NCBI GenBank assembly: GCA_041485845.1
Contig: JBGPKH010000045.1
Span: forward strand, 1 to 24,776
DNA: 24,776 bases
Direction of reading: 5' to 3'
DNA from: OMOG01 sp041485845
Lineage (GTDB): Bacteria > Acidobacteriota > Terriglobia > Bryobacterales > Bryobacteraceae
Notes under the pieces: model-generated
Seen by the model: the letters and a program-made list of their open reading frames with translations, nothing else
Database searches by the model: none
Told to the model about the DNA's origin: nothing
Shown: in pieces, positions 8,177 to 15,388 of the stretch
Layout of the letters: the number at the start of each line of letters is the position of its first letter
How positions within the stretch are numbered: the stretch's first letter is position 1
Program-made: the position numbers and the translations under genes

Positions 8177-8193
8177 CGACACCACTGGTGTCG
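8177..8193. repeat. Second palindrome, mirror copy of the first
   Basis: CGACACCA and TGGTGTCG pair perfectly around a central C. The core GACACCACTGGTGTC is the exact reverse complement of the core at 8113-8127, so the two form a larger inverted arrangement. The spacer has CGTTG and CAACG facing each other and a run of seven Ts just before this copy. Confidence 0.75.
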
Positions 8194-8226
8194 CGGACCA
8201 CGGAAAATGGCCAAACTCCAGAGGCC

Positions 8227-8241
8227 GGCGGCAAGACCGCC
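8227..8241 (+). repeat. Dispersed 15-base motif (GGCGGCAAGACCGCC)
   Basis: Second copy of the motif at 8086-8100; the exact inverse (GGCGGTCTTGCCGCC) occurs at 11582-11596. It abuts the 3' end of the amidohydrolase gene. Confidence 0.55.
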
Positions 8242-8245
8242 AGCG

Positions 8246-9892
8246 CTACGCTTCGTACACCCAGCGGCCGCCGACCATGGTCCGCTCGATCGGAATGGTC
8301 ACCAGGGAGGACGGACCTTCGCGCAACGGGTCGCGGCCGAGGACTACCAGGTCCGCGAGTTTGCCGGCCTCGATGGAGCCCTTCAGGTTCTCTTCAAACG
8401 AAGCGTGGGCGCCGTGGAGCGTGGCAACTCGAAGAGCCTCCTCGACGCGGATGCGCTGCCTGGGGCCCCAAACGTTGCCCTTGATATCGGTGCGGGTCAC
8501 GCTGGATTGCAGAAACATCATGGGCTCGAACGGCCCCGGCGGATAGTCGGACGACATGGTGGCCGGAACGCCCGCGTCGAGAAAGCTGCGCAGGGCAAAC
8601 ATCGAATTGAGGCGCTCCGCGCCGTACTCTTTCATCTTCTCGCCGTGGTAATAAACGTAGCTCGAGAACGGCGTGGGAATGACGCCCTGGGCTTTGATGC
8701 GGCGGACCAGGTCGTCGTTGATGAGGGTGCAGTGTTCGATGCGGAAACGGGGATCGCGGCGCGGCGTCTCGCGCTGGAGCCGCTCGTAAACGCGCAACAC
8801 GATGTCGATGGCGACGTCGCCATTGGCGTGGGTGCCGATGTGCCATCCGGCGGCATGCGCCTGGCGCGCATCGTTGAATAGCTGCTCCTCGGTGCGCACC
8901 AGGATGCCGCGATCGTCGGGCCGGCCTACGTAGGGTTGAGACACGCGCGCGGTGCGCTCGGAGATCGACCCGTCGCAGACCATCTTCATGGCTCCGATAC
9001 GCACCCACTCGTTGCCCAGACCGGAGCGCGCGCCCGAGGCGAGCATGCGGCCGATGAACCCCTGGCTGATGAAGGCGTAGACGCGAACGCTGAGCTCGCC
9101 GGCTTCGTAGGCGTCCTGGTATGCGGCGAGATCGTCGGGCGAGCCTCCCGGATCGTTGACCGAGGTGATGCCGCTGCGCGCGATCATTTTGGTGATGAGC
9201 TTGACGCCTTCGCGGCGGTCGGCGCGGGTTGCGGCGTTGGGGATCTTGGAGCGGAACGGAGCGGTGGCGCGCTCCTCCACACGCCCGGTGAGTTTACCAT
9301 CGGCGCCGCGCTCGAGCTTGCCGCCTTCCGGGTCGGGAGTCTTCTCGTTGACGTCGGCGATCTGGAGAGCGCGCGAGTTCACATAGCTGGTGTGGCCTCC
9401 GCGGTGGTTCACGATGACCGGGTGGCCGGGCGCGGCGGCATCCAGATCGGCCTTGGTAAGCGGGCGTCCCTCGGAGGTCTTGGTGTCGTCATACATGAAC
9501 CCGACGACCCACTGGCCCGGCGGAGTTTTGCCGGCGCGTTCGCGGAGCGCCGCTTGGATGGCGGCGATGGAGCGCAGGTCGCAATTGACCTCCTTCAAGT
9601 GGCGCAATCCGGAAGATGCGGTGTGCAGATGGGCGTCGATGAAACCCGGCGTTACGGTGCGGCCTCCGAGGTCCACTTTGGCGAGCCCGGCGGAGGAGAG
9701 ATTGGCGACCTCCTGGTTGGTTCCGACCGCGAAGAAGCGGCCGCCGGCAATGGCAACCGCCTGTGCGTGCGGGTTGGCCGGATCCATGGTGTGGATGTTT
9801 CCGTTGACCAGGATGAGCTCGGGCTGCACGGTCGCCGCGTGAATCGACGCCGCTCCCAATAGACCCAGAAATCCGCGCCTCGATGAGTTCAT
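8246..9892 (-). CDS. Exported YtcJ-like metal-dependent amidohydrolase (amidohydrolase family 3)
   Basis: 548 residues from the ATG at 9892, chosen because AGAGGTG lies 4 bases upstream and a twin-arginine-like leader follows (SSRRGFLGLLGAASIHA); a longer frame to 9943 lacks these. The mature part begins with the N-terminal beta-sandwich (LILVNGNIHTMDP). Metal ligands of the TIM barrel are visible: H88 and H90 in GFIDAHLH, GWHIGTHANGDVA, RIEHCTL, and the late aspartate in MSSDYPPGPFEPM. The barrel ends with the strand region GKLADLVVLGRDPL. The family hydrolyses amide or related C-N bonds; the substrate is unknown. The gene is co-directional with the rhodanese gene but 183 bases apart. Confidence 0.92.
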   Translation of the reverse strand: MNSSRRGFLGLLGAASIHAATVQPELILVNGNIHTMDPANPHAQAVAIAGGRFFAVGTNQEVANLSSAGLAKVDLGGRTVTPGFIDAHLHTASSGLRHLKEVNCDLRSIAAIQAALRERAGKTPPGQWVVGFMYDDTKTSEGRPLTKADLDAAAPGHPVIVNHRGGHTSYVNSRALQIADVNEKTPDPEGGKLERGADGKLTGRVEERATAPFRSKIPNAATRADRREGVKLITKMIARSGITSVNDPGGSPDDLAAYQDAYEAGELSVRVYAFISQGFIGRMLASGARSGLGNEWVRIGAMKMVCDGSISERTARVSQPYVGRPDDRGILVRTEEQLFNDARQAHAAGWHIGTHANGDVAIDIVLRVYERLQRETPRRDPRFRIEHCTLINDDLVRRIKAQGVIPTPFSSYVYYHGEKMKEYGAERLNSMFALRSFLDAGVPATMSSDYPPGPFEPMMFLQSSVTRTDIKGNVWGPRQRIRVEEALRVATLHGAHASFEENLKGSIEAGKLADLVVLGRDPLREGPSSLVTIPIERTMVGGRWVYEA

Positions 9893-9907
9893 GTTCACCT
9901 CTTGGTG

Positions 9908-9936
9908 AGTGTGCAGGGAAGCGGCCGCGGTGTCAA
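9908..9936 (-). promoter_or_regulatory. Possible sigma-70-type promoter of the amidohydrolase gene
   Basis: On the minus strand a perfect TTGACA (9936-9931) is followed after 17 bases by CACACT (9913-9908), which matches TATAAT at only 3 positions. The start codon is at 9892, so the leader would be about 9 bases, short for the visible ribosome-binding site. Plausible but weak. Confidence 0.3.
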
Positions 9937-10075
9937 GTTCCAATCGGAGCCGCGCGCGTCAGCAAGCGAAGGAGGCGCCCAGCAACTGGACGAGGCTGTC
10001 CTCGTTTGGCGAGCTCGGCGACGGATTTCGCCGAAGCACCGGGTGCCAGCAGGAGCCGCGGATGGCATATCGGTT

Positions 10076-10486
10076 TCACGAGACCCCCGCGCGAAGAATG
10101 TAGCCTTCGTCCTTCCATCCTTGGACCCCGCCGATCATCTTCTTGACTTGGCGGCCGAGGCGCGCCAGGCGAACCGCGGCGCGGTCCGCGCCATTGCAGT
10201 GGGGGCCGGCGCAATAGACCACGAACAGCGTATCGGCGGGCCAGGCGGCGAGACTCCGTTCGTCGATTTGACGGTGCGGAAGATTCCGGGCGCCTTCGAT
10301 GTGGCCGGCCTCGAAGGACTCGGGGCTGCGCACGTCGAGCAGAACGAATTGCGGCCGGCCCGCGGTGATCTCGGCATGGACGTCCCAGCAATCGGTTTCG
10401 AGCGAGAGCAGCTTTTCGTAGTGATCGAGCGCCGTCTTGGGATCGGCGGCGGCACCGGTGACGGGTGAAGCGCTGGTGACTGGCAC
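10076..10486 (-). CDS. Single-domain rhodanese-like sulfurtransferase
   Basis: 136 residues from a GTG at 10486; the exact start is uncertain because no strong ribosome-binding site is seen. After a helical lead (ALDHYEKLLSLETDCWDV) comes the rhodanese fold: FVLLDVRSPESFEAGHIEGARNLP (45-70, written here in two parts: FVLLDVRSPESF and EAGHIEGARNLP), the active-site loop YCAGPHCNGAD with Cys92 as the expected persulfide-carrying residue and a second Cys97, and the closing GGVQGWKDEGY. It should transfer sulfane sulfur or act in thiol chemistry. It is divergent from an FtrA/GlxA-type regulator across a 75-base shared upstream region; regulation by that neighbour is an inference from arrangement. 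Confidence 0.88.
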   Translation of the reverse strand: MPVTSASPVTGAAADPKTALDHYEKLLSLETDCWDVHAEITAGRPQFVLLDVRSPESFEAGHIEGARNLPHRQIDERSLAAWPADTLFVVYCAGPHCNGADRAAVRLARLGRQVKKMIGGVQGWKDEGYILRAGVS

Positions 10487-10561
10487 GGTGATTTCTAATT
10501 TCGCGCGAATCGGAGCATGTCGTCGATAGGCAGAAATGCCAATATGCGATAGAATCCTGCC

Positions 10562-11548
10562 ATGGCTTCACGAGATCCGCGGAAAGTGGCCGTGCTCGCC
10601 TACGACGATCTGTGCACGTTCGAGTTCGGCATCGTGGTCGAGGTTTTCGGACTGCGCCGGCCGGAGTTGGGTGTGGAATGGTACGACTTCCAAGTCTGCT
10701 CCCTGGAACGGGGTCCGCTGCGCGCGACCGGCGGGATCCGGGTGGAGGCCCGGCGCGGGCTGCGGTGGTTGCGGGAGGCCGGGACGATCGTGATTCCGGG
10801 ATGGAGGCACGTGGACGAGCGGCCTCCGGAGGCGCTGCTCCGGGCGTTGCGAGCGGCTCACGCGGACGGTGCGCGGCTGGTGTCGATCTGTTCTGGAGTT
10901 TTCGTGCTGGCGGCGGCCGGACTGGTGGATGGCAAGCGGGTGACCACGCACTGGCAGTATGTGGACCGGCTGACTTCGGAATTTCCGAAGGTTCGGGTGG
11001 AGCCGGACGTTTTGTACGTGGACGAAGGGAGCATCCTCACTTCGGCCGGCAGCGCGGCGGGGATCGATCTCTGTTTGCACATCGTGAGGCGCGACTACGG
11101 CGCGGAGATCGCCAACCGTGTGGCGCGGCGCCTGGTTATGCCGCCGCATCGCGATGGCGGGCAAGCCCAATACGTGCAGGATCCGATTCCGAGCGAGGCG
11201 GGCGGTGGATTGGCGACGGTGCTTCAATGGGCGCAGGCGAATCTGCGGCGGGCTTTGCGGGTGGAGGACCTGGCGCGCAAGGCGGCGATGTCTCCGCGCA
11301 CTTTCGCGCGGCGCTTCCGCCAGGAAACGGGCACGACCCCACACCAATGGCTGACGCACCAGCGCCTGATGGCTGCCCAGAGACGGCTGGAAAAGACCGG
11401 CGAAGGGATCGATCGCATCGCGGAGGCGGTGGGGTTGCAGACGGCCGCGACGCTGCGGCAGCATTTCAGCCGCGTGCTGGGCACCACGCCGGCGGCGTAC
11501 CGGCGGCGCTTTTCGACTAGGGCGGAGTCTGCACCTTCACTCGGCTGA
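10562..11548 (+). CDS. ftrA: FtrA/GlxA-family transcriptional regulator (DJ-1/PfpI domain plus AraC HTH)
   Basis: 328 residues. The N-terminal DJ-1/PfpI-like (GATase-1-like) domain spans about 8-185 and carries the nucleophile-elbow region LVSICSGVFVLAAAG with Cys110, followed by THWQYVDRL and DEGSILTSAGSAAGIDL, all typical of GlxA/FtrA regulators. The AraC-type double helix-turn-helix occupies about 220-320 (RVEDLARKAAMSPRTFARRF, then GIDRIAEAVGL and LRQHFSRVLGTTPAAYRRRF). It probably senses a small molecule and controls the divergent rhodanese gene. The ATG at 10562 has no ribosome-binding site, and a TAGAAT box at 10550-10555 is so close that a leaderless transcript is possible. The symbol rests on family resemblance only. 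Confidence 0.9.
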   Translation: MASRDPRKVAVLAYDDLCTFEFGIVVEVFGLRRPELGVEWYDFQVCSLERGPLRATGGIRVEARRGLRWLREAGTIVIPGWRHVDERPPEALLRALRAAHADGARLVSICSGVFVLAAAGLVDGKRVTTHWQYVDRLTSEFPKVRVEPDVLYVDEGSILTSAGSAAGIDLCLHIVRRDYGAEIANRVARRLVMPPHRDGGQAQYVQDPIPSEAGGGLATVLQWAQANLRRALRVEDLARKAAMSPRTFARRFRQETGTTPHQWLTHQRLMAAQRRLEKTGEGIDRIAEAVGLQTAATLRQHFSRVLGTTPAAYRRRFSTRAESAPSLG

Positions 11549-11747
11549 TGCAACAACGCCTGTGGCCGCCGCGGTAACACCGGCGGTCTTGCCGCCGCTC
11601 CGAAGCAGTACCGGCGCGGTAACACCGGCAACACCTCTCGACTCGGGCGGGGTGAGGAGGTCTGCGACTTCCGGCGCCGGGAGCGCGCCAAGCGTTACGC
11701 GATGTGGCGGCAGACCGGGAGACACGCGTCAACTTGAGGCTCTCTGT
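11549..11747. other. Repeat-bearing gap between convergent genes
   Basis: No gene is supported. It holds two copies of GCGGTAACACCGGC and the inverted dispersed motif at 11582-11596. Several short open frames cross it on both strands, as expected at this GC content, with no family signal. Confidence 0.4.
11571..11629. repeat. Two direct 14-base repeats (GCGGTAACACCGGC) flanking a palindromic motif
   Basis: Identical copies at 11571-11584 and 11616-11629, 45 bases apart start to start. Each copy is partly self-complementary (GCGGT / ACACCGGC). The first overlaps the inverted GGCGGTCTTGCCGCC motif at 11582-11596, linking this gap with the one at 8086-8241. Confidence 0.65.
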
Positions 11748-12758
11748 CTACGGCTTCTCGCGTTCTTTGAGCAGTTGCTCGACCCGCGCCACCTGGTCGC
11801 CCGTTCCGCGTAAGGCCACAGCTCTGGTCGCGTTGAAAGCCACCAGGCGTTGCACACCGGCGGTCGAGCGGACCAGGTTGGCGACTTCCTGCATTGCCTG
11901 CGGCGTCTCGACCCGCGCCGGGTAAAAGACTCGCACTACGTCATCGCGAATGCCCGCCACGCGGTATTCGTGCGGCGCGGGAACCTGGCCCCCGGCGCCG
12001 GCAGGTTGGTCCAGCTCGTTGATGAGCCATTCCGCCAGCGCAGCCTGGCCGGCCGTGCCACGCATCGCGATGGCTTTCGGCCCGTTGCACACGACAACCC
12101 GTTGAAGCTCGGCGATGGTGCGGATCGAGTTGACCATTTCCACCAGGATTTGCGGCGTCTCGGCGCGCTTCGGGTAAAACACGCGGGCCACAGGGTTGGC
12201 GGTCTCCTTCATCCGGAATTCGTGCGTGCCCGAATCCGGGACTCCGGCGGGCTTGTCCAACTGGCCGATCAGCCATTCCGCCGCGGCCATCTGGCCGTTG
12301 GTTCCCCGCATCGTCAGGGCCTTCTGCGCGTTGACTGCCATGATCCGTTGAACCTCGACGAGAGAGCGAATCGTGTTGACGATTTCCTGCAAGGACTGAG
12401 GGTTTTGGACATTGGCCAGATGAAACACGCGGACGGCATCATCGCTGCTGCCGGGCACGCGGTATTCACGGGCAGGCGGTTGGGGCTCGCCGGGAGGCTT
12501 GTCCATTTCGTTAAACAGCCACTCGGCAAGCGTCATCTGGCCGGGGGTCCCGGACACGGCCAGGACGCCCGTCGCATGGTCGACGGACATTTGGCGAATC
12601 AAGGCGATCGCGCGAATCAGGTTGGCCGTTTCCTGACGGCCCGCCGGCGTCTGGGTATGGGTGAAATGAAAGACCCGGTCCACGTTCTGTTCTGCGGCTG
12701 GCTGCCCGGACGCGAGGCCCGCGGCAAGAACAACGGGAAAAAAAGCTCTGAGGCGCAT
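11748..12758 (-). CDS. Exported protein of four tandem secretin-N-like repeats
   Basis: 336 residues from the ATG at 12758; the longer frame upstream is not protein-like and the signal peptide (RLRAFFPVVLAAGLASGQ) begins right there. After it come four repeats of about 82 residues, starting near 28, 110, 192 and 276. Each follows R-V-F-[HY]-x-x-x-x-x-[TN]-P-[QA], a helix (EIVNTIRSLVEVQRI), a strand (VNAQKALTMRGT) and a helix (AAAEWLIGQLDKP). The alternation and the short strand before GT resemble the N1/NolW-type subdomains of secretins, but no secretin pore domain follows. It is probably periplasmic; its function is unknown. It diverges from the sugar isomerase gene. The fourth repeat ends the protein with a charged tail (EREKP). 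Confidence 0.82.
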   Translation of the reverse strand: MRLRAFFPVVLAAGLASGQPAAEQNVDRVFHFTHTQTPAGRQETANLIRAIALIRQMSVDHATGVLAVSGTPGQMTLAEWLFNEMDKPPGEPQPPAREYRVPGSSDDAVRVFHLANVQNPQSLQEIVNTIRSLVEVQRIMAVNAQKALTMRGTNGQMAAAEWLIGQLDKPAGVPDSGTHEFRMKETANPVARVFYPKRAETPQILVEMVNSIRTIAELQRVVVCNGPKAIAMRGTAGQAALAEWLINELDQPAGAGGQVPAPHEYRVAGIRDDVVRVFYPARVETPQAMQEVANLVRSTAGVQRLVAFNATRAVALRGTGDQVARVEQLLKEREKP

Positions 12759-12830
12759 AGTATCCGCTTTTCTGAGAGGTTTGACGGCATTCGGCCGGCA
12801 AACGTGCAGGCGCCTTTCGTGCCCGACTAA

Positions 12831-12839
12831 TGATATTCT
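12831..12839 (+). promoter_or_regulatory. Possible extended -10 promoter element of the isomerase gene
   Basis: TGATATTCT fits an extended -10 (TGn plus TATTCT, 4 of 6 to TATAAT), placed 35 bases before the GTG start. No good -35 box is seen at the right distance. Inferred from sequence and position. Confidence 0.35.
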
Positions 12840-12873
12840 GTGTTTGGCCGTTATCCAAAACAAGGAGAGAAAC

Positions 12874-13833
12874 GTGAGAGTCGGCGTATTCACCCCCCTG
12901 TTGTCGCAATTGCCGCTGGAAGACGTTCTCAAGAAGCTGAAGAGCAACAACATCGATACTGTGGAGCTGGGCACCGGGAACTACCCCGGCGACGCCCATT
13001 GCAAACTCTCGATGCTCGACAGCCCGAGCGAGCTGGCGGATTTCAAAAAGAAACTGGCGGATCACGGATTCACCATCAGCGCGTTGAGCTGTCACGGCAA
13101 CCCGCTGCACCCGACCCAGTCCCGCGCGAGGCGCGACCGGGCAATCAGCCGTAAGACGATTCTGCTTGCCGAACAGTTGGGTGTGCCGGTGGTGATCGAT
13201 TTCAGTGGCTGCCCCGGCGATTCACCCAATTCGAAGTGGCCCAACTGGGTCACCTGCCCCTGGCCGCCCGATTACCTCGAAATCCTCAAGTGGCAATGGG
13301 ACGAAGTGGTGACGCCCTACTGGACTAAGCACGCGAAATTCGCCGCCGACCACGGCATCAAGATCGCCATCGAGATGCACCCGGGGTTCGTAGTCTACAG
13401 CCCGGAGACGATGCTCAAGCTGCGGTCCATCGCGGGTCCGGCGATCGGCTGCAACTACGACCCGAGTCACATGTTCTGGCAGGGCATAGACCCCATCGCC
13501 GCCATCCGCGTGCTCGGCGACTGCATTTTCCACGTACACGCCAAGGACACCCAGATCTACGAGCGCAACCTGCCGCTCACCGGTGTGCTGGACACCAAGA
13601 GCTACACCGACGAGCGCAATCGCGCGTGGATCTTCCGCACCTGCGGCTACGGCCACGGCGACATTTGGTGGAAGGAATTCGCCTCGACGCTGCGCATGTT
13701 CGGCTACGATTACGTGCTCTCCATCGAGCACGAGGACAGTATCCTTTCGCCCGAGGAAGGGCTGACGAAAGCGGCCGCGTTCCTCAATGCGATTGTGATG
13801 AAGCAGCAGCCGGCCGCCGCCTGGTGGGTATAA
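12874..13833 (+). CDS. Sugar phosphate isomerase/epimerase-like TIM-barrel protein (AP-endonuclease-2 fold)
   Basis: 319 residues from a GTG at 12874, chosen because AAGGAGAG lies about 5 bases upstream and the first barrel strand follows at once (MRVGVFTPLL). The fold is that of xylose-isomerase-like TIM barrels. Probable metal ligands are E167 (IAIEMHPGF), D196 with H199 (CNYDPSHMFW), H222 (FHVHAKDTQ) and E285 (LSIEHEDSI). Members isomerise or epimerise sugars or inositol derivatives; no specific substrate can be assigned. A sugar-oxidising Gfo/Idh/MocA enzyme lies elsewhere in the window but not in an operon with it. The gene is divergent from the repeat protein. Confidence 0.92.
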   Translation: MRVGVFTPLLSQLPLEDVLKKLKSNNIDTVELGTGNYPGDAHCKLSMLDSPSELADFKKKLADHGFTISALSCHGNPLHPTQSRARRDRAISRKTILLAEQLGVPVVIDFSGCPGDSPNSKWPNWVTCPWPPDYLEILKWQWDEVVTPYWTKHAKFAADHGIKIAIEMHPGFVVYSPETMLKLRSIAGPAIGCNYDPSHMFWQGIDPIAAIRVLGDCIFHVHAKDTQIYERNLPLTGVLDTKSYTDERNRAWIFRTCGYGHGDIWWKEFASTLRMFGYDYVLSIEHEDSILSPEEGLTKAAAFLNAIVMKQQPAAAWWV

Positions 13834-14073
13834 GCGCAAATCACGGCTGACCCCGGCGCCGCAGCGGGGGAAGAGGCTGGCCGGGAACCCGCTCGCCGCG
13901 ACGATTGCCGGCGCCACCGCGGGCGCGTCCACGATCCAACCGAGACTCGGCGCAGGCGGGAGCCCAACGATCGGTCCACCTGCGACCACGAAAAGCAGCC
14001 TGGTGGGAAATGATCCATTTCCGGCTGCCCGATGGGCCCCGCGCGGGCGTACAATGCCATCAGCGGAGGTTCT

Positions 14074-14562
14074 ATGGAGCTTCTGAAGAGACTGCGTGCA
14101 TTTCTGGACGAAAACCACGTCGAATACACGCACACCGTTCATCCTCTCGCCTACACGGCCCGCGAGGTCGCATCGGCGGAGCACCTGCCCAACCGGGAGG
14201 TCGCCAAGACCGTAGTGGTATTCGGGGACGAGGGTTATCACATGATCGTCGTGCCCGCCAGCCGGCTCGTAGACTTTCAGGAGGTTCGCCTGACTCTGGG
14301 GCTCACGCACGCGCGGCTGGCGACGGAGCAGGAACTCGGCGAACTGTTTCCGGATTGCGAACTGGGCGCCATGCCGCCCGTGGGGAGTCTCTACGGCATG
14401 CCCGTGTATCTCGACAGCAGCCTGGCCGCGGAGGAAACGATCGCCTTCAACGGCGGCACCCACTATGACGTCGTCCATATGCAGACCGACGATTATCGCG
14501 CCTTGGTCCACCCGACCGTGGTTTCGCTGGCTCGCGAAGCCGTAATGCGGCACGGGTGGTAA
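14074..14562 (+). CDS. YbaK/EbsC-family (aminoacyl-tRNA deacylase fold) protein
   Basis: 162 residues from the ATG at 14074, with GCGGAGGT 3 bases upstream; a frame starting at 14032 has no such site. It has the YbaK fold hallmarks: the helix-strand start LLKRLRAFLDENHVEYTHTVHP, the conserved lysine in EVAKTVVVF (K45), and the substrate-loop GAMPPVG (98-104). Family members hydrolyse mischarged aminoacyl-tRNAs in trans, or lack a proven substrate. It is followed after 12 bases by a second YbaK-fold gene of a different subgroup, so the two form an operon. Specificity cannot be inferred here. Confidence 0.88.
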   Translation: MELLKRLRAFLDENHVEYTHTVHPLAYTAREVASAEHLPNREVAKTVVVFGDEGYHMIVVPASRLVDFQEVRLTLGLTHARLATEQELGELFPDCELGAMPPVGSLYGMPVYLDSSLAAEETIAFNGGTHYDVVHMQTDDYRALVHPTVVSLAREAVMRHGW

Positions 14563-14574
14563 TCAGCGCGGGAG

Positions 14575-15051
14575 ATGAGTAAGACGAACGCCGCCCGCCT
14601 TTTGGACCAGGCCGGCGTGCATTACGAATTGCGCCAGTACCCGGTAAACCAGGAGGACCTCAGCGCGCCGCGCGTAGCCGAAGCGATTGGTATGCCGCCC
14701 GAGCAGGTGTTCAAGACCCTGGTGGTGCGCGGCGACCGCACGGGCGTGCTGCTGGCGTGCATCCCCGGGAGCGCGGAACTGGACCTGAGGGCGCTCGCCA
14801 CGGCGAGCGGCAACAAGAAAGTGGAGCTGGTGGCGGTGAAGGAGGTGCTCGGCCTGACGGGATATATCCGCGGGGGCGTCTCTCCGGTCGGCGCCAGGAA
14901 GCCGTATCCTCTGTATCTGGACGAGACGGCCGATCTGTGGGACGTCATCTCCGTCAGTGCCGGCGTGCGGGGTACCCAGATGCTGCTGGCGCCCGACGAC
15001 CTGGCGCGGGTGGTGGAGACGCGCCGCTGCGACATCGCCAGAGAAACCTGA
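14575..15051 (+). CDS. ybaK: YbaK-type Cys-tRNA(Pro)/Cys-tRNA(Cys) deacylase-like protein
   Basis: 158 residues. It matches the YbaK subgroup: NAARLLDQAGVHYELRQYPV, the lysine of QVFKTLVVRGD (K47), GNKKVELVAVKEVLGLTGYI, the GVSPVGARKPYP loop (101-112) and the late strand VSAGVRGTQMLLAPDDL. In the known family the role is to clear Cys mistakenly attached to tRNA(Pro) in the cytoplasm. It begins 12 bases after the previous gene. The ATG at 14575 touches GGGAG directly, which is not an ideal ribosome-binding site, so coupling to the upstream gene is likely. The symbol is by family resemblance. Confidence 0.9.
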   Translation: MSKTNAARLLDQAGVHYELRQYPVNQEDLSAPRVAEAIGMPPEQVFKTLVVRGDRTGVLLACIPGSAELDLRALATASGNKKVELVAVKEVLGLTGYIRGGVSPVGARKPYPLYLDETADLWDVISVSAGVRGTQMLLAPDDLARVVETRRCDIARET

Positions 15052-15062
15052 TCTGCGGAATG

Positions 15063-15081
15063 GGCAGGTCAAGGACTTGCC
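15063..15081. terminator. Hairpin between ybaK and the TonB-receptor remnant
   Basis: GGCAGGTC pairs with GACTTGCC around a 3-base AAG loop (one G-U pair in RNA). It sits between the stop of a plus-strand gene (15051) and the stop of a minus-strand remnant (15086). There is no U-tract. A bidirectional terminator role is inferred. Confidence 0.35.
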
Positions 15082-15085
15082 ACGA

Positions 15086-15375
15086 TCAGAAGCCGTAACG
15101 CAACGCGAACTGCATTTGGCGTGGGCCGGCATCGCTCGTGTACTTGCCGAACGTGCTCGAAGTTTCCATGGTGAGCGAGAGTCCGGTGAACCTCGCGGTG
15201 TTGGTCAGGTTGAACGACTCCAGAAACTGCCGCTTGTGTTCAACCAGACGCCCAGGTTGATAGCAAACGGTCCCAGGTTGCGGAGCACGCTGCGTGGTCG
15301 CTGTCGCCAGCCAGCGTGCTACCTTCTCGCTGCGGGCGGGTCCGGGGAACAGATTCGGCCACCGGTTTCAGCGAT
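15086..15375 (-). pseudogene. Decayed 3' end of a TonB-receptor-like (Oar-like) gene
   Basis: On the minus strand the frame ending at TGA 15088-15086 reads VEHKRQFLESFNLTNTARF, then LTMETSSTFGKYTSDAGPRQMQFALRYGF. It aligns with the intact neighbour's end (EHHKVQFRWESYNLTNSVRF ... SSSSFGKL ... PRQMQFVLRYIW), including the terminal aromatic residue. Just upstream, a different frame reads RSVLRNLGPFAINLGVW, the expected preceding barrel strand. Further back, WPNLFPGPARSEKVARWLAT appears in the first frame again. So the remnant carries at least two frame disruptions and a small loss. It lies immediately 3' of the intact paralogue on the same strand. The limit near 15375 is approximate. Confidence 0.75.
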
Positions 15376-15388
15376 TCGACCGGGCCCG

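Noticed and set aside
13834..14073. Plus-strand open stretch before the first YbaK gene (ATIAGATAGASTIQPRLGAG...)
   Set aside because: No ribosome-binding site or family resemblance; Ala/Gly/Pro bias is as expected from base composition.
13222..14553. 443-residue minus-strand open frame across the isomerase and first YbaK gene
   Set aside because: Antisense to two supported genes. A hydrophobic-looking part over the 13834-14073 gap was considered as a small gene, but has no start signal or family pattern.
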